A stretch of 64,000 nucleotides of DNA from assembly GCF_020551945.1 (NCBI RefSeq), contig NZ_JAJBZH010000001.1, positions 1 to 64,000 of the forward strand. The letters run 5' to 3'. Of the stretch, positions 54,338 through 63,193 are shown one piece after another. A program made the position numbers and the translations under genes. How positions within the stretch are numbered: position 1 is the stretch's first letter; the number at the start of each line of letters is the position of its first letter. The notes under the pieces were generated by a model that saw only the letters and a program-made list of their open reading frames with translations, was not told the DNA's origin and made no database searches. This stretch comes from Cellulosimicrobium marinum. Lineage in GTDB: Bacteria; Actinomycetota; Actinomycetes; Actinomycetales; Cellulomonadaceae.

Positions 54338-54359
54338 TGGTGACACCGGTCTGTCACCA
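54338..54359. promoter_or_regulatory. Inverted repeat between hydrolase and WYL regulator
   Basis: TGGTGACA and TGTCACCA with a six-base spacer CCGGTC, centred in the 71-base divergent gap. Its location suggests the operator of the WYL/YafY-type regulator controlling both genes. Confidence 0.65.
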
Positions 54360-54387
54360 TGGTTCGACACGTGCGGGGGAGGATCGG

Positions 54388-55206
54388 ATGAACAGGACCG
54401 AGCGGCTCTACGCGATCGCGGAGGAGCTCCGGCGCTCCGGCCCCACCGGGACGACCGGACCGCGCCTCGCGGCCGCGCTCGAGGTGAGCGAGCGCACGAT
54501 CAAGCGCGACGTCGCGGCCCTCCAGCAGGCGGGTCTGACGATCTGGGCGCAGGCCGGACCGGGCGGCGGCTACGTCCTCGACCCGAGCGCGACGCTGCCG
54601 CCCGTGAACTTCACGCCCGGCCAGGCGGTCGCCGTCGCCGTCGCGCTCGCCACGCTGCCGCCCGGGAGCCCGTTCGCGGTCGACGCTTCCGCCGCGCGCG
54701 GCAAGGTGTGGGACGCGCTCGGCGCGGGCGACCGTGCGCGCGCCGAGGCGCTCGCGGCGCGGGTCTGGGTGCGCCGCGCGCCGGCGGCCGGTGCGGGCGC
54801 ACCCGACGCCGAGGTGCCCGACGGCGCGCCCGCGGCCCGCGACGTCGTCCCGCCCGGGGGAGGGGGCGTCGTCGGGCAGGCCCGCACGCACCTGGGGGTG
54901 CTGCGTGCGGTGGAGCAGTCGATCGCGACGTCGCGCGTCCTCGCGATCCGGTACACGGACGGGCGGGGGGAGCGGACGTCGCGGCGCGTCGACCCGGTGC
55001 TCCTCGCGCACACCGAGGACCGCTGGTACCTCGTAGCCTGGTGCCACCTGCGCGAGGGGATCCGCTGGTTCCGGCTGGCGCGGGTCGACCGCGCCGACCT
55101 CACGACCGAGTCCTACGAGCCTCGGCCGGTCACGGAGGTCGGCGAGCCGCCGCCGGGCGCCGCTCCCGTCGCCGCGGGCGCGGGGTCGGTCGGTGACAGC
55201 ACCTGA
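54388..55206 (+). CDS. YafY-type transcriptional regulator with HTH and WYL domains
   Basis: 272 residues, GGGGGAGGA before the ATG. Winged helix at 1-65 (LAAALEVSERTIKRDVAALQ), central PGGGYVLDPSATLPPVNF, and C-terminal WYL domain (RVLAIRYTDGRGERTSRRVD, RWYLVAWCHLREGIRWFRL). A second, truncated copy of its first half is found at 58538; the stretch between the two copies holds the glycosyltransferase-acyltransferase-MATE cassette. Confidence 0.92.
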   Translation: MNRTERLYAIAEELRRSGPTGTTGPRLAAALEVSERTIKRDVAALQQAGLTIWAQAGPGGGYVLDPSATLPPVNFTPGQAVAVAVALATLPPGSPFAVDASAARGKVWDALGAGDRARAEALAARVWVRRAPAAGAGAPDAEVPDGAPAARDVVPPGGGGVVGQARTHLGVLRAVEQSIATSRVLAIRYTDGRGERTSRRVDPVLLAHTEDRWYLVAWCHLREGIRWFRLARVDRADLTTESYEPRPVTEVGEPPPGAAPVAAGAGSVGDST

Positions 55207-55617
55207 CACCGATCTGGCCGACGCGTCCCGGGCCCTCTTCCACGACCCGGGAGGGGTTTGTTAGCATTGCTCGCGAACGGCGCCGACGGTCGTCCATCTC
55301 GACATGCCGCCGTGACCAGGGGAACCCGTGGCGACATTTTCGCCTACCCAACAATGGCATTGGTATCCCCGCCAGAGCGACATTCCGTGGACATTCGTCA
55401 GCGCGCAAAGAGTGGTGAAGGCGCTGGTCACGGCGTCGCTCCGTGGATAGTGTGGATGTCGCCCCACCCAAGGATGGGCTGGTCGGGCCGTTGAGCGCGC
55501 AGCGGCCGGGAAGAAAGCCCATCCCTGAATTCTCGGTCGCACCATGCCACGAGCAGTCGTGCGCCCACCCCGGCCATGCACGTGTTTTCCACCGTCGTAC
55601 GGGCCGGAGACCTCGCC
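55207..55617. other. 411-base noncoding region before the glycosyltransferase cassette
   Basis: No gene supported. Base composition is clearly less GC-rich than the surroundings (for example TTTGTTAGCATTGCTCGCG at 55257 and ACATTTTCGCCTACCC at about 55332), and short frames here have poor third-position bias. It probably holds the promoter and a long leader of the glycosyltransferase operon, or is transferred DNA. No clean hairpin or tRNA was seen. Confidence 0.5.
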
Positions 55618-56532
55618 ATGAGCACCGAGATCAGTGTCGTCATTCCCACGTACAACCGCGCACAGCTCTTGCACCACACCCTGGAGGCCCTGCGCCGCCA
55701 GAACCTCGACCGCGACCGGTTCGAGGTCGTCGTCGTCGACGACGGCGGGAGCGACCACAGCGAAGAGGTGGTGCGGTCCTTCGCCGACCACCTCGACGTG
55801 AAGTACTACTGGCAGGAGGACGCCGGGTTCCGCGCCGGCAAGGCCCGCAACATCGGCACGGCGATCGCGTCCGGCCGGTACGTCGTCTACGTCGACACGG
55901 GCGTGCTCCTCGGGTCCCGGACCCTCCAGACGCACCTCGACATCCACCGGAGGGCCGCGTACCCCACGGTCGTCGTCGGCTACGTGTACGGGTTCGAGGC
56001 CGACGAGCAGGTGCTCGACGAGCTCGCCCGCGGCATCGACCCCGGCGACGCCGACGCCGCGATCGGGCTCCTGCACGAGCGTGGTGCGTTCGACGTGCGG
56101 GAGAAGCAGTACCAGGAGCTCGGCGAGATCATCGCGGGCTGGCCCGCGCCGTTCGACATCTTCTGGACGTGCCACGTCTCGGCCGAGCGCGAGCAGGTGC
56201 TCGCCGCGGGGATGTTCGACGAGTCGTTCACCGGGTGGGGCGGGGAGGACGTCGACCTCGGGGTGCGCCTGTTCCAGCGCAACAACCTCTTCGTCATGGA
56301 CCGGTCCGCCCGCTCGTTCCACTGGCCGCACGAGAAGGAGGTCGCGGACCTGCGCGAGTCGTCCGCCAACGCCGCCGACCGGATCCACGAGAAGTACGGG
56401 CTGTGGGTGACGAGCTTCTACGGCAAGGACCTGCAGGACGAGAAGTACTCGCTCAACAAGGTCATCCGCATCTTCACCGGGCACGGCGCGACGGGCACGG
56501 TCCTCACGCCCGCGCGAGGAGACCGCCGATGA
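55618..56532 (+). CDS. Family 2 glycosyltransferase with C-terminal galactosyltransferase-like domain
   Basis: 304 residues. I chose ATG 55618 (GGAGA nine bases before) over an in-frame ATG at 55576. GT-A motifs: VVIPTYNRAQLLHHTLEAL, VVVVDDGGSD (DDG), YVDTGVLLGS in place of DXD; the C-terminal block FTGWGGEDVDLGVRLF is the Glyco_transf_7C acceptor-side motif. No membrane segment. ATGA overlap with the acyltransferase gene. The substrate is probably a sugar nucleotide and a small acceptor that is later acetylated and exported. Confidence 0.88.
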   Translation: MSTEISVVIPTYNRAQLLHHTLEALRRQNLDRDRFEVVVVDDGGSDHSEEVVRSFADHLDVKYYWQEDAGFRAGKARNIGTAIASGRYVVYVDTGVLLGSRTLQTHLDIHRRAAYPTVVVGYVYGFEADEQVLDELARGIDPGDADAAIGLLHERGAFDVREKQYQELGEIIAGWPAPFDIFWTCHVSAEREQVLAAGMFDESFTGWGGEDVDLGVRLFQRNNLFVMDRSARSFHWPHEKEVADLRESSANAADRIHEKYGLWVTSFYGKDLQDEKYSLNKVIRIFTGHGATGTVLTPARGDRR

Positions 56533-57179
56533 CCGCCCGCTACGACAACGAGTACCCCTGCCGCCCCGACTGGCCGCTCGTCGGCGGCACCGTCACCGAC
56601 GCGCTGACGAAGAGCGGCGTCGTCGTGGGGGAGGGCACGACGTTCGTCGGCGTCCCGCGCGTCGCGTTCACGCAGGTGACCGACGACGAGCTGGGTGTCC
56701 GCACGGTCGCGCGGGAGGACTTCCGGGGCGTCGTGCGGGTCGGGAGCGGCTGCTACGTGGACTCGGGCGTCACGCCGGCGTTCCACAGCCAGCCCGTGAA
56801 GCTCACGTCGGTCAAGGTCAACGACCGCCCGGCCGGGCGCGTCGTGATCGGCGACGACGTGGTGCTGCAGGGCGTCGCGGTCGTCGCGTACGAGCTCGTC
56901 GAGATCGGCGACGGGGCCATGTTCGGCCCGCTCGTGACGATCATGGACAGCAGCGGCCACCCCCTGCGGGACCGGGGCGGGGCCCGGGAGGCGGAGCGCA
57001 TCACGTCCGCGCCCGTCCGGGTCGGCGAGGGGGCGTGGGTCGGGACCGGCGCGACGATCCTCAAGGGCGTCGAGGTCGGCGCGGGCAGCGTCGTCGGCGC
57101 CCAGAGCGTGGTCTACGAGTCCGTGCCCGACGGCTGCGTCGTCGTGGGCAACCCCGCGCGCGTCGTCAAGCGGTTGTGA
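56529..57179 (+). CDS. Left-handed beta-helix acyltransferase (hexapeptide repeat)
   Basis: 216 residues. Hexapeptide repeats (VVIGDDVVLQGVAVVA, VRVGEGAWVGTGATILKGVE, VGAGSVVGAQSVVYESV) and the typical end VVVGNPARVVKRL. Resembles O-acetyltransferases of sugar or antibiotic tailoring (CysE/LacA/WbbJ group). GTGA overlap with the MATE gene means the three genes are translated together. Confidence 0.9.
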   Translation: MTARYDNEYPCRPDWPLVGGTVTDALTKSGVVVGEGTTFVGVPRVAFTQVTDDELGVRTVAREDFRGVVRVGSGCYVDSGVTPAFHSQPVKLTSVKVNDRPAGRVVIGDDVVLQGVAVVAYELVEIGDGAMFGPLVTIMDSSGHPLRDRGGAREAERITSAPVRVGEGAWVGTGATILKGVEVGAGSVVGAQSVVYESVPDGCVVVGNPARVVKRL

Positions 57180-58531
57180 ACGGCGTCGCCCGGCCGCTGC
57201 TCGCCGTCGCGCTCCCCGTGGCGGCGCAGACGGTGTTCTTCTCCAGCAAGGGCCTCGTCGACGCGGCGATGCTCGGGTCGCAGGGCGAGGTCGACGTCGC
57301 CGCGGTGGGCCTCGCCGCCCGGGCGATGTTCGTCGCGACGATGTTCGTCGTGGGCCTGTCCGTCGGGGTGGCGCAGCTCGGCGCGCAGATCCAGGGGGGT
57401 GCGGGGCCCGACCGGGACGCGCGGCTGCGCCGCACGGTCCGGCTCGGGTGGGCGGTCTCGCTCGCCGCCGGGGCGGCCGTCGCCCTCCTGTTCCTCGTGT
57501 TCCCGCGGGCCGTGATGGGGCTCGGGACGGACTCCCCGGAGGTGGTCGACGCCGGGGCGGAGTTCCTGCGGCTCGTCAGCGTGCCGTACCTCCTCCTCCC
57601 GTACACCACCGCGGTCGGCGCCGGGCTGCGGGTCTCCGGGGCCGCCGCGACCGGCATGGTGTACGCGTGCCTCGGCGTCGTGCTCAACGTCGCCGCGAAC
57701 GCCGTCCTCATCACCGGGCTGGGTCCCGTGCCGGCGCTCGGCATCACCGGCGCCGCGTACGGCACGGTGCTCAGCGCCGTCGTCGAGACCGCGCTCCTCG
57801 CTCTCCACCTGCGGTGGCGGGGCCACGTGCTCGCCGCGCTCGGCCGCGACGCCCGGGCGGGCGTGCGGCGCGACGACCTCGCCCCCTTCCTGCGGCTCGC
57901 CCTCCCTGCCGCGACGAACAGCACCCTGTGGGCGCTGGGCACCTTCGCGTTCTACGCCGTCGTCGGCGGCATGTCCGTCACGAGCGCGACGGCGCTCGCG
58001 ATCCTTTCCCCGGTCGAGTCCCTCGCCCTCGCATTCTCCGTCGGCCTCGCCAACGGGGCCTCCGTCCTCGTGGGCGCGCGCCTCGGCGCGGGCGAGCGGG
58101 AGGAGGCGTACGCGCTCGGGCGCACCCTCGTCGTCGTGAGCGTGGTCACCGGGGTCGTCACGTGCGTCCTCGTGCGACTCCTCAAGGTGCCCGTCCTCGG
58201 GCTGTTCCCCGGGGTGAGCCCGGAGAGCCTCGACCTCACCGGCACCCTCTACGACGTCATGGTCGCCGGGTTCGTCCTCAAGAGCGTCGCCATGACGATG
58301 GTCCTCGGCGTCCTGCGGTCCGGCGGCGAGGCGCGCTTCTGCCTCCTGCTCGACGTCACCGCCCAGTGGGTGCTCCTCCTCCCGCTCGCGCTGGTGCTCC
58401 GGTTCGTGCTCGACGCCGACCCGGTCCTCGTGTTCGCCCTGCTCCTCGTCGAGGAGGCGTTCCGCCTCGTCGTCGCGGCGCGCCGGATCCGCTCGCGCCG
58501 GTGGCTCGTCCGGCTCGTCCCGGCCGGATGA
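57176..58531 (+). CDS. MATE-family exporter
   Basis: 451 residues from GTG 57176, twelve membrane segments in two similar halves. MATE blocks include LPVAAQTVFFSSKGLVDAAM, VGLSVGVAQLGAQIQGG, LVSVPYLLLPYTTAVGAGLR and ILSPVESLALAFSVGLANGA. The last gene of the cassette; likely exports the glycosylated/acylated product or a related compound. Confidence 0.92.
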   Translation: MNGVARPLLAVALPVAAQTVFFSSKGLVDAAMLGSQGEVDVAAVGLAARAMFVATMFVVGLSVGVAQLGAQIQGGAGPDRDARLRRTVRLGWAVSLAAGAAVALLFLVFPRAVMGLGTDSPEVVDAGAEFLRLVSVPYLLLPYTTAVGAGLRVSGAAATGMVYACLGVVLNVAANAVLITGLGPVPALGITGAAYGTVLSAVVETALLALHLRWRGHVLAALGRDARAGVRRDDLAPFLRLALPAATNSTLWALGTFAFYAVVGGMSVTSATALAILSPVESLALAFSVGLANGASVLVGARLGAGEREEAYALGRTLVVVSVVTGVVTCVLVRLLKVPVLGLFPGVSPESLDLTGTLYDVMVAGFVLKSVAMTMVLGVLRSGGEARFCLLLDVTAQWVLLLPLALVLRFVLDADPVLVFALLLVEEAFRLVVAARRIRSRRWLVRLVPAG

Positions 58532-58537
58532 ACCCCG

Positions 58538-58939
58538 ATGAACCGGACCCAACGGCTGGAGGCCCTCGCCGGTGAGCTGCGCCGTGCCGGGCGCACCGGC
58601 ACGACCGGCACACGCCTCGCCGCCGCCCTGCACGTCAGCGCCCGCACCATCAAGCGCGACGTAGCCGCCCTCCAGGAGAACGGCCTCGCGATCCGCGCGC
58701 AGGCCGGGCCGGGCGGCGGGTACGTCCTCGACCCCTCGGCGCCCCTGCCGCCGGTGCGCTTCACGCCCGCCCAGGCCGTCGCCGTCGCCGTCGCGCTCGC
58801 CGCGCTCCCCACGGGCAGCGCCGTGGACGGCGACGCGCACTCCGCGCGCGGCAAGGTGTGGGACGCGCTCGGCGCGAGCGACCGGCACCGAGTCGCCACG
58901 CTCGCCGCCCGCGTGCGGCGAGCGCCTCCGCGTCGCTAG
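58538..58939 (+). pseudogene. Truncated YafY-type regulator (HTH half only), paralogue of 54388
   Basis: 133 residues that align end to end with the first 130 of the 272-residue regulator: MNRT-RL, GTTG-RLAAAL, RTIKRDVAALQ, AQAGPGGGYVLDPSA, ARGKVWDALGA. The WYL domain is missing; the frame ends in RRAPPRR-stop. It could still bind the same DNA as a shortened repressor, or be a remnant. It starts seven bases after the MATE stop. Confidence 0.75.
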
Positions 58940-58948
58940 CGTCGGGGG

Positions 58949-59320
58949 ATGGTGCACATCGGGCTGGACGACGCCGTCGCACGCGAGCGGGACGGCTGGG
59001 ACGCGCTGTGCGGGTCGCGCGGCGGCGCGTTCTACGGCGAGGCGATGACCGACGACGGCCTCATGGTCCTCGTCGACGGCAGCGTCCTGGACCGCGACGC
59101 GGTCGTCGCGAGCCTCGACGACGCACCGCCGTGGGACACCTACGCGCTGCACGACCCCCGTCTGCTCCGGCCCGGGCAGGACGTCGTGACCCTCGTCTAC
59201 CGGGCCGTCGCCCGGCGCGCGGGCGCCCCGCCGTTCGAGGCGACGATGACGAGCACGTACCGCCTCGTCGACGGCGCCCTGCGCCTCGTCCTCTACCAGC
59301 AGACCGCGACCGCCACCTGA
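58949..59320 (+). CDS. NTF2-like / DUF4440 family protein
   Basis: 123 residues. DDAVARERDGWDALCGSRG and FYGEAMTDDGLMVLVDGSVL are typical of the SnoaL/DUF4440 group, with RAGAPPFEATMTSTYRLVDG near the end. Ten bases after the truncated regulator. Such proteins are small cone-shaped folds used for diverse ligands; substrate unknown. Confidence 0.75.
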   Translation: MVHIGLDDAVARERDGWDALCGSRGGAFYGEAMTDDGLMVLVDGSVLDRDAVVASLDDAPPWDTYALHDPRLLRPGQDVVTLVYRAVARRAGAPPFEATMTSTYRLVDGALRLVLYQQTATAT

Positions 59321-59440
59321 GTCGGTCCCCGAGGCCGCCGCAGGCGCGCGCCCCGCGTGTCGCCTCCCCGGGTGTGGGTGGTCTCGGCCAGGATCACCAG
59401 GTCAGACGGCGCAGGCAGGGCGACGACGAGGACGGTGCGC

Positions 59441-60526
59441 ATGGACCAGCAGAAGGCGCGGGAGATCAAGACGCAGCTCGCGGACTACGCGCGCGAGCTC
59501 GCCGAGCGCAGCGGCGCGCCCGGCATCGAGGCCAGCGGGGTGCCCGACGACGCGGCGCACCTCGTGCGCTCGCCCACCCTCGCGCTCGGTCTCGCCCCGC
59601 GCGACGACGGCGGGTACGCCATCGCCGTCCGGTACCGCCTCGGCGTCCCCGCCGCGCGCAGCATCGCGCGCAAGGTCGCGTCCGAGGCGGGCGACACGGT
59701 CGACGTGCGCCGCACCGGCCGGATCCGCCCGCTCGCCGGGCCTCCGGGTCGCGCCGGAGGGTCGGGTCGGGCCGGGGGGCCCGGCGCGGCTGTGCGCCCG
59801 CCCGTCGTCACGGCGCTCGCGGCGGGGGAGACGGACCGTGTGCGCCCTTTGCGTCCCGGGGTGTCGGTCGCGCACGTCGACGTCACCGCGGGCACGCTCG
59901 GGGCGTTCGTCCGGGCCACGACCCCGGTCGAGGGTGCACCGGACGACGCGGTCTACGCGCTCTCGAACTGGCACGTGCTCGCGGGGTCGACGACCGCGCG
60001 GGTGGGGGACGTCGTCGTGCAGCCGGGCCCCGCCGACGGGGGCGGTGCTCCCGCGGACCGCGTGGGGACGCTCGCGCGGGTCGTGCCGCTGGAGGCCGGT
60101 GTCACGCAGACGGTCGACGGCGCGATCGCCCTCCTGGACGACCCGGACGTCGACCCGACGTACCCCGTCGGGCGCGTCACGACGACCGCACGCGCGGAGG
60201 GCGGCGAGGCCGTCGGGAAGATCGGCCGCACGACCGCGGTGACGGCGGGGCGCGTGACCGCGATCGAGCTCGACGACGTCGTCGTGGGCTACGGCGACGA
60301 GCTCGGCGCGCTGCGGTTCGACGACCAGATCGAGGTCGAGTCGACCGGGACCGGCCCGTTCTCCCGCGGCGGCGACTCGGGCTCGCTCGTCTACCGCGAG
60401 GACGGCGTCGCGCTCGGCCTGCTGTTCGCCGGCTCCGAGACCGGCGGGTCGAACGGCACCGGCCTGACCTACTGCAACGCCATCGACACCGTCCTCGACC
60501 AGCTCGGCGTCACCCTGCTCCCCTGA
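59441..60526 (+). CDS. Trypsin-fold serine protease-like protein, probably intracellular
   Basis: 361 residues from ATG 59441; no signal peptide. An N-terminal domain (about 1-95, with VRSPTLALGLAPRDDGGYAI) is joined by a Gly/Arg/Pro linker to a chymotrypsin-like domain with H178 (LSNWHVLAG), D226 (TVDGAIALLD) and S313 (RGGDSGSLVY), a complete triad. The lack of an export signal suggests a role inside the cell. Confidence 0.82.
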   Translation: MDQQKAREIKTQLADYARELAERSGAPGIEASGVPDDAAHLVRSPTLALGLAPRDDGGYAIAVRYRLGVPAARSIARKVASEAGDTVDVRRTGRIRPLAGPPGRAGGSGRAGGPGAAVRPPVVTALAAGETDRVRPLRPGVSVAHVDVTAGTLGAFVRATTPVEGAPDDAVYALSNWHVLAGSTTARVGDVVVQPGPADGGGAPADRVGTLARVVPLEAGVTQTVDGAIALLDDPDVDPTYPVGRVTTTARAEGGEAVGKIGRTTAVTAGRVTAIELDDVVVGYGDELGALRFDDQIEVESTGTGPFSRGGDSGSLVYREDGVALGLLFAGSETGGSNGTGLTYCNAIDTVLDQLGVTLLP

Positions 60527-60529
60527 CCC

Positions 60530-60606
60530 GCGAGGTGAACCCAGGTTCACCGGGGAAGGCCCCAGTCCGCGAGGTAGTACCGGGGCCCGCGAAGTAGTAC
60601 CGCAGT
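60530..60606. repeat. Intergenic palindromic repeat array, copy 3 (forward units only)
   Basis: Units CGCGAGGTGAACCCAGGT, GCGAGGTAGTACCGGGG and GCGAAGTAGTACCGCAGT in the same orientation. The inverse half found in the arrays at 22804 and 35317 is not seen here, so this copy seems shortened. Confidence 0.75.
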
Positions 60607-60679
60607 TCACGGGCGAGGACCCGGCTCTCCTCGACGCGCGCGCGAACCAGGCGGACAATGGCCCCAGGAGGTGGTGTGC

Positions 60680-60931
60680 GTGGCGACCCTCGAACGAGCC
60701 CGCGCGGCCAAGACGACGCTCCGCGCCGAGATCGCCGACACCGACGGGGTGACCGGCGTCGGCCTGACCCGCCACGGCCCGACGGCGCGGCCGCACGACA
60801 CCGCGGACCGCACCCCCGCGGAGGACTGGATGCTGCGCGTCAACGTCACGTCGCAGGACGTCGACGTCCCCGCGTCCGTCGACGGGGTCGACGTCGAGGT
60901 GCGCGTCGTCGGAGCCGTCACGCCTCTGTGA
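60680..60931 (+). CDS. Small protein resembling the N-terminal domain of the upstream protease
   Basis: 83 residues. GTG 60680 chosen because AGGAGG lies at 60666-60671. GVTGVGLTRHGPTARPHDTA and LRVNVTSQDVDVPASVDGVD have the beta-hairpin pattern (VESVDGVPVEV-like) often seen in front of trypsin-fold domains of actinobacteria. It may interact with the protease encoded just upstream, but this is speculative. Confidence 0.6.
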   Translation: MATLERARAAKTTLRAEIADTDGVTGVGLTRHGPTARPHDTADRTPAEDWMLRVNVTSQDVDVPASVDGVDVEVRVVGAVTPL

Positions 60932-60979
60932 CCATGTTCGTCGACCGCGACGGGCGCTGGAGGCCGCGACAATGAGCGG

Positions 60980-63169
60980 GTGACCACCTCACCCCATCGC
61001 CTCCCCCGCGTCCGCGCCTCCGAGCTCGTCGGCCGCGGCTGGCTCAACACCGGCGGGCGCGACGTCACCCTCGCCGACCTGCGCGGAAAGATCGTCCTCG
61101 TCGACTTCTGGACCTTCTGCTGCATCAACTGCCTGCACGTCCTCGACGAGCTGCGCGAGCTCGAGGAAGCCCACCGGGACGAGCTGGTCATCGTCGGCGT
61201 CCACTCGCCCAAGTTCGCCCACGAGGCCGACCCCGACGCGCTCGCCGCCGCCGTCGAACGCTACGACGTCCACCACCCCGTCCTCGACGACCCCGAGCTC
61301 GTCACCTGGTCCGCGTACACCGCGCGCGCCTGGCCCACCCTCGTCGTCATCGACCCCCAGGGCTACGTCGTCGCGCAGATGGCGGGGGAGGGGCACGCGT
61401 CCGCCATCGCCGCGCTCGTCGACGAGCTCGTCGCGGAGCACGACGCCAAGGGCACGCTCCACCGCGGCGACGGCCCCTACGTCGCCCCTGCCCCGACGTC
61501 GGGCACCCTGCGCTTCCCCGCCACGGCGATCGAGCTGCCGACCGGGAACCTGCTCGTCGCCGACGCCGGCCACCACTCGCTCGCCGAGCTCCTGCCCGAC
61601 GGCGAGACCCTCGTCCGGCGCATCGGCACCGGCGAGCGCGGGCTCGTCGACGGCGCGCCCGACGCCGCCCGGTTCAACGAGCCCAACGGGCTCTGCCTCG
61701 TCCCGGACGACCTGCGCGCGACGCTCGGGTACGACGTGCTCGTCGCCGACACCGTCAACCACGCGCTGCGCGGCGTGCGCCTCGCGGACGGCGACGTGAC
61801 GACCGTCGCGGGGACCGGTCACCAGTACATGGTGGGCGCTGTGGACAACGTGCTGCCGGCGCGTACTGGTGCTGGGGACGGGGGCGGGTCCGGGACCGAG
61901 GTCGGTGGTGGCGGCGGGTCTACCATCCGGTCGCTCGTTCCTCGCGACCTCCCGCCAGACCCGCCACGACCCGCCACCACCACCGACCCCGCCCCCTCCG
62001 CGTCCATGCTCGTCCGGTCCGACGGTCCGGCCGCGAGGGTCGAGGCCGGGTCCGTTCCCGCGGCCCGGAGGCAGAAGCTGTCGTCGCCGTGGGACGTGGT
62101 GTGGTCGGGCGGCCTCGGGGTGTTCGTCGTGGCGATGGCGGGGAACCACACGCTGTGGGCGTTCGACGCGGTGGCGGGTGCGGTGCGGCTGCTCGCCGGG
62201 ACGATGAACGAAGGGCTCGAGGACGGGCCGGGGGAGACGGCGTGGTTCGCGCAGCCGTCCGGCCTCGCCGTCGCGGACGACGGGGCGATCTGGGTCGCGG
62301 ACTCCGAGACGTCCGCGCTGCGGCGGGTCGCGCCCGTGGACGGTGTCGGGGTAGAGGTGCGGACCGCCGTCGGGCAGGGGCTGTTCGACTTCGGGCACCG
62401 GGACGGGCCCGCCGCGCAGGCGCTCATGCAGCACCCGCTCGGGGTCGCGACGCTGCCCGACGGCAGCGTCGTCGTCGCGGACACCTACGACGGCGCGCTG
62501 CGGCGCTTCGTCCCCGCGCCCGGGACGGACGCCGGTGGCGAGGCGGCCGGGGGCGTCGGCGACCACACGGCCGGCACGCGCGTCGCGGGCGAGATGACGA
62601 CCCTGGCGACGGGCCTCGCGGAGCCGAGCGGCGTCGTCGTGCAGGCCGGAGCTGCCGCGGACGGGACGCCGCAGGTGCACCTGCTCGTCGTGGAGTCCGC
62701 CGCGCACCGGCTCACGCGCGTCGCCCTGCCCGCGGACCTCGCGGGCGAAGTGCTCGACGGCGGCGCCCACCGTACCCAGCGCCCCGTCACCGACGTCGAG
62801 GGCGGGCCGCTGCGCCTCGACGTGCCGTTCCTCCCGGCACCCGGGCAGAAGCTCGACGACCGGTTCGGGCCGTCCACCAGCCTGAGCGTCTCCGCGAGCC
62901 CGCCCGAGCTCCTGCTCGGCGGCGCGGGCGACGGCACGGACCTGTGGCGCGACCTCGTCGTCAACCCCGAGGTGACCGAGGGCGTGCTGCACGTGACCGC
63001 CAAGGCCGCGTCGTGCGACGTCGTGCCGCTCGGCCCCGACGGCGAGCCCGACCCCGACGTGTTCCCCGCCTGCCACCTCGCGCAGCAGGACTGGGGCGTG
63101 CCCGTGCGGGTCGTCGACGCCGGCGAGCCCGGCGAGGACCCGACGCTCACCCTCCCGCTGCGCGGCTGA
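60980..63169 (+). CDS. Thioredoxin-like / NHL-repeat protein
   Basis: 729 residues from GTG 60980. Thioredoxin-like domain 1-150 with the redox pair in FWTFCCINCLHVL (CINC), then NHL beta-propeller repeats (GNLLVADAGHHSLAELLPDG, VLVADTVNHALRGVRLADG, AVADDGAIWVADSETSALR, DGSVVVADTYDGALRRF). A C-terminal beta region follows. Residues about 292-360 are a Gly/Ser/Pro/Arg-rich insertion between blades; it is coded in part by a 58-bp dispersed element (61916-61973). No signal peptide. Confidence 0.9.
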   Translation: MTTSPHRLPRVRASELVGRGWLNTGGRDVTLADLRGKIVLVDFWTFCCINCLHVLDELRELEEAHRDELVIVGVHSPKFAHEADPDALAAAVERYDVHHPVLDDPELVTWSAYTARAWPTLVVIDPQGYVVAQMAGEGHASAIAALVDELVAEHDAKGTLHRGDGPYVAPAPTSGTLRFPATAIELPTGNLLVADAGHHSLAELLPDGETLVRRIGTGERGLVDGAPDAARFNEPNGLCLVPDDLRATLGYDVLVADTVNHALRGVRLADGDVTTVAGTGHQYMVGAVDNVLPARTGAGDGGGSGTEVGGGGGSTIRSLVPRDLPPDPPRPATTTDPAPSASMLVRSDGPAARVEAGSVPAARRQKLSSPWDVVWSGGLGVFVVAMAGNHTLWAFDAVAGAVRLLAGTMNEGLEDGPGETAWFAQPSGLAVADDGAIWVADSETSALRRVAPVDGVGVEVRTAVGQGLFDFGHRDGPAAQALMQHPLGVATLPDGSVVVADTYDGALRRFVPAPGTDAGGEAAGGVGDHTAGTRVAGEMTTLATGLAEPSGVVVQAGAAADGTPQVHLLVVESAAHRLTRVALPADLAGEVLDGGAHRTQRPVTDVEGGPLRLDVPFLPAPGQKLDDRFGPSTSLSVSASPPELLLGGAGDGTDLWRDLVVNPEVTEGVLHVTAKAASCDVVPLGPDGEPDPDVFPACHLAQQDWGVPVRVVDAGEPGEDPTLTLPLRG
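61916..61973 (+). repeat. 58-bp dispersed element, copy inside the thioredoxin-NHL gene
   Basis: Nearly identical to the intergenic element at 35386-35445, here read in frame as STIRSLVPRDLPPDPPRP. The flanks GGTCGGTGGTGGCG and CGCCACCACCGACC are inverse complements, so the whole 61898-61987 stretch can form a long hairpin in DNA or mRNA. Confidence 0.85.
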
Positions 63170-63193
63170 CACGGGGACCGGCCGGCAGGCGGG

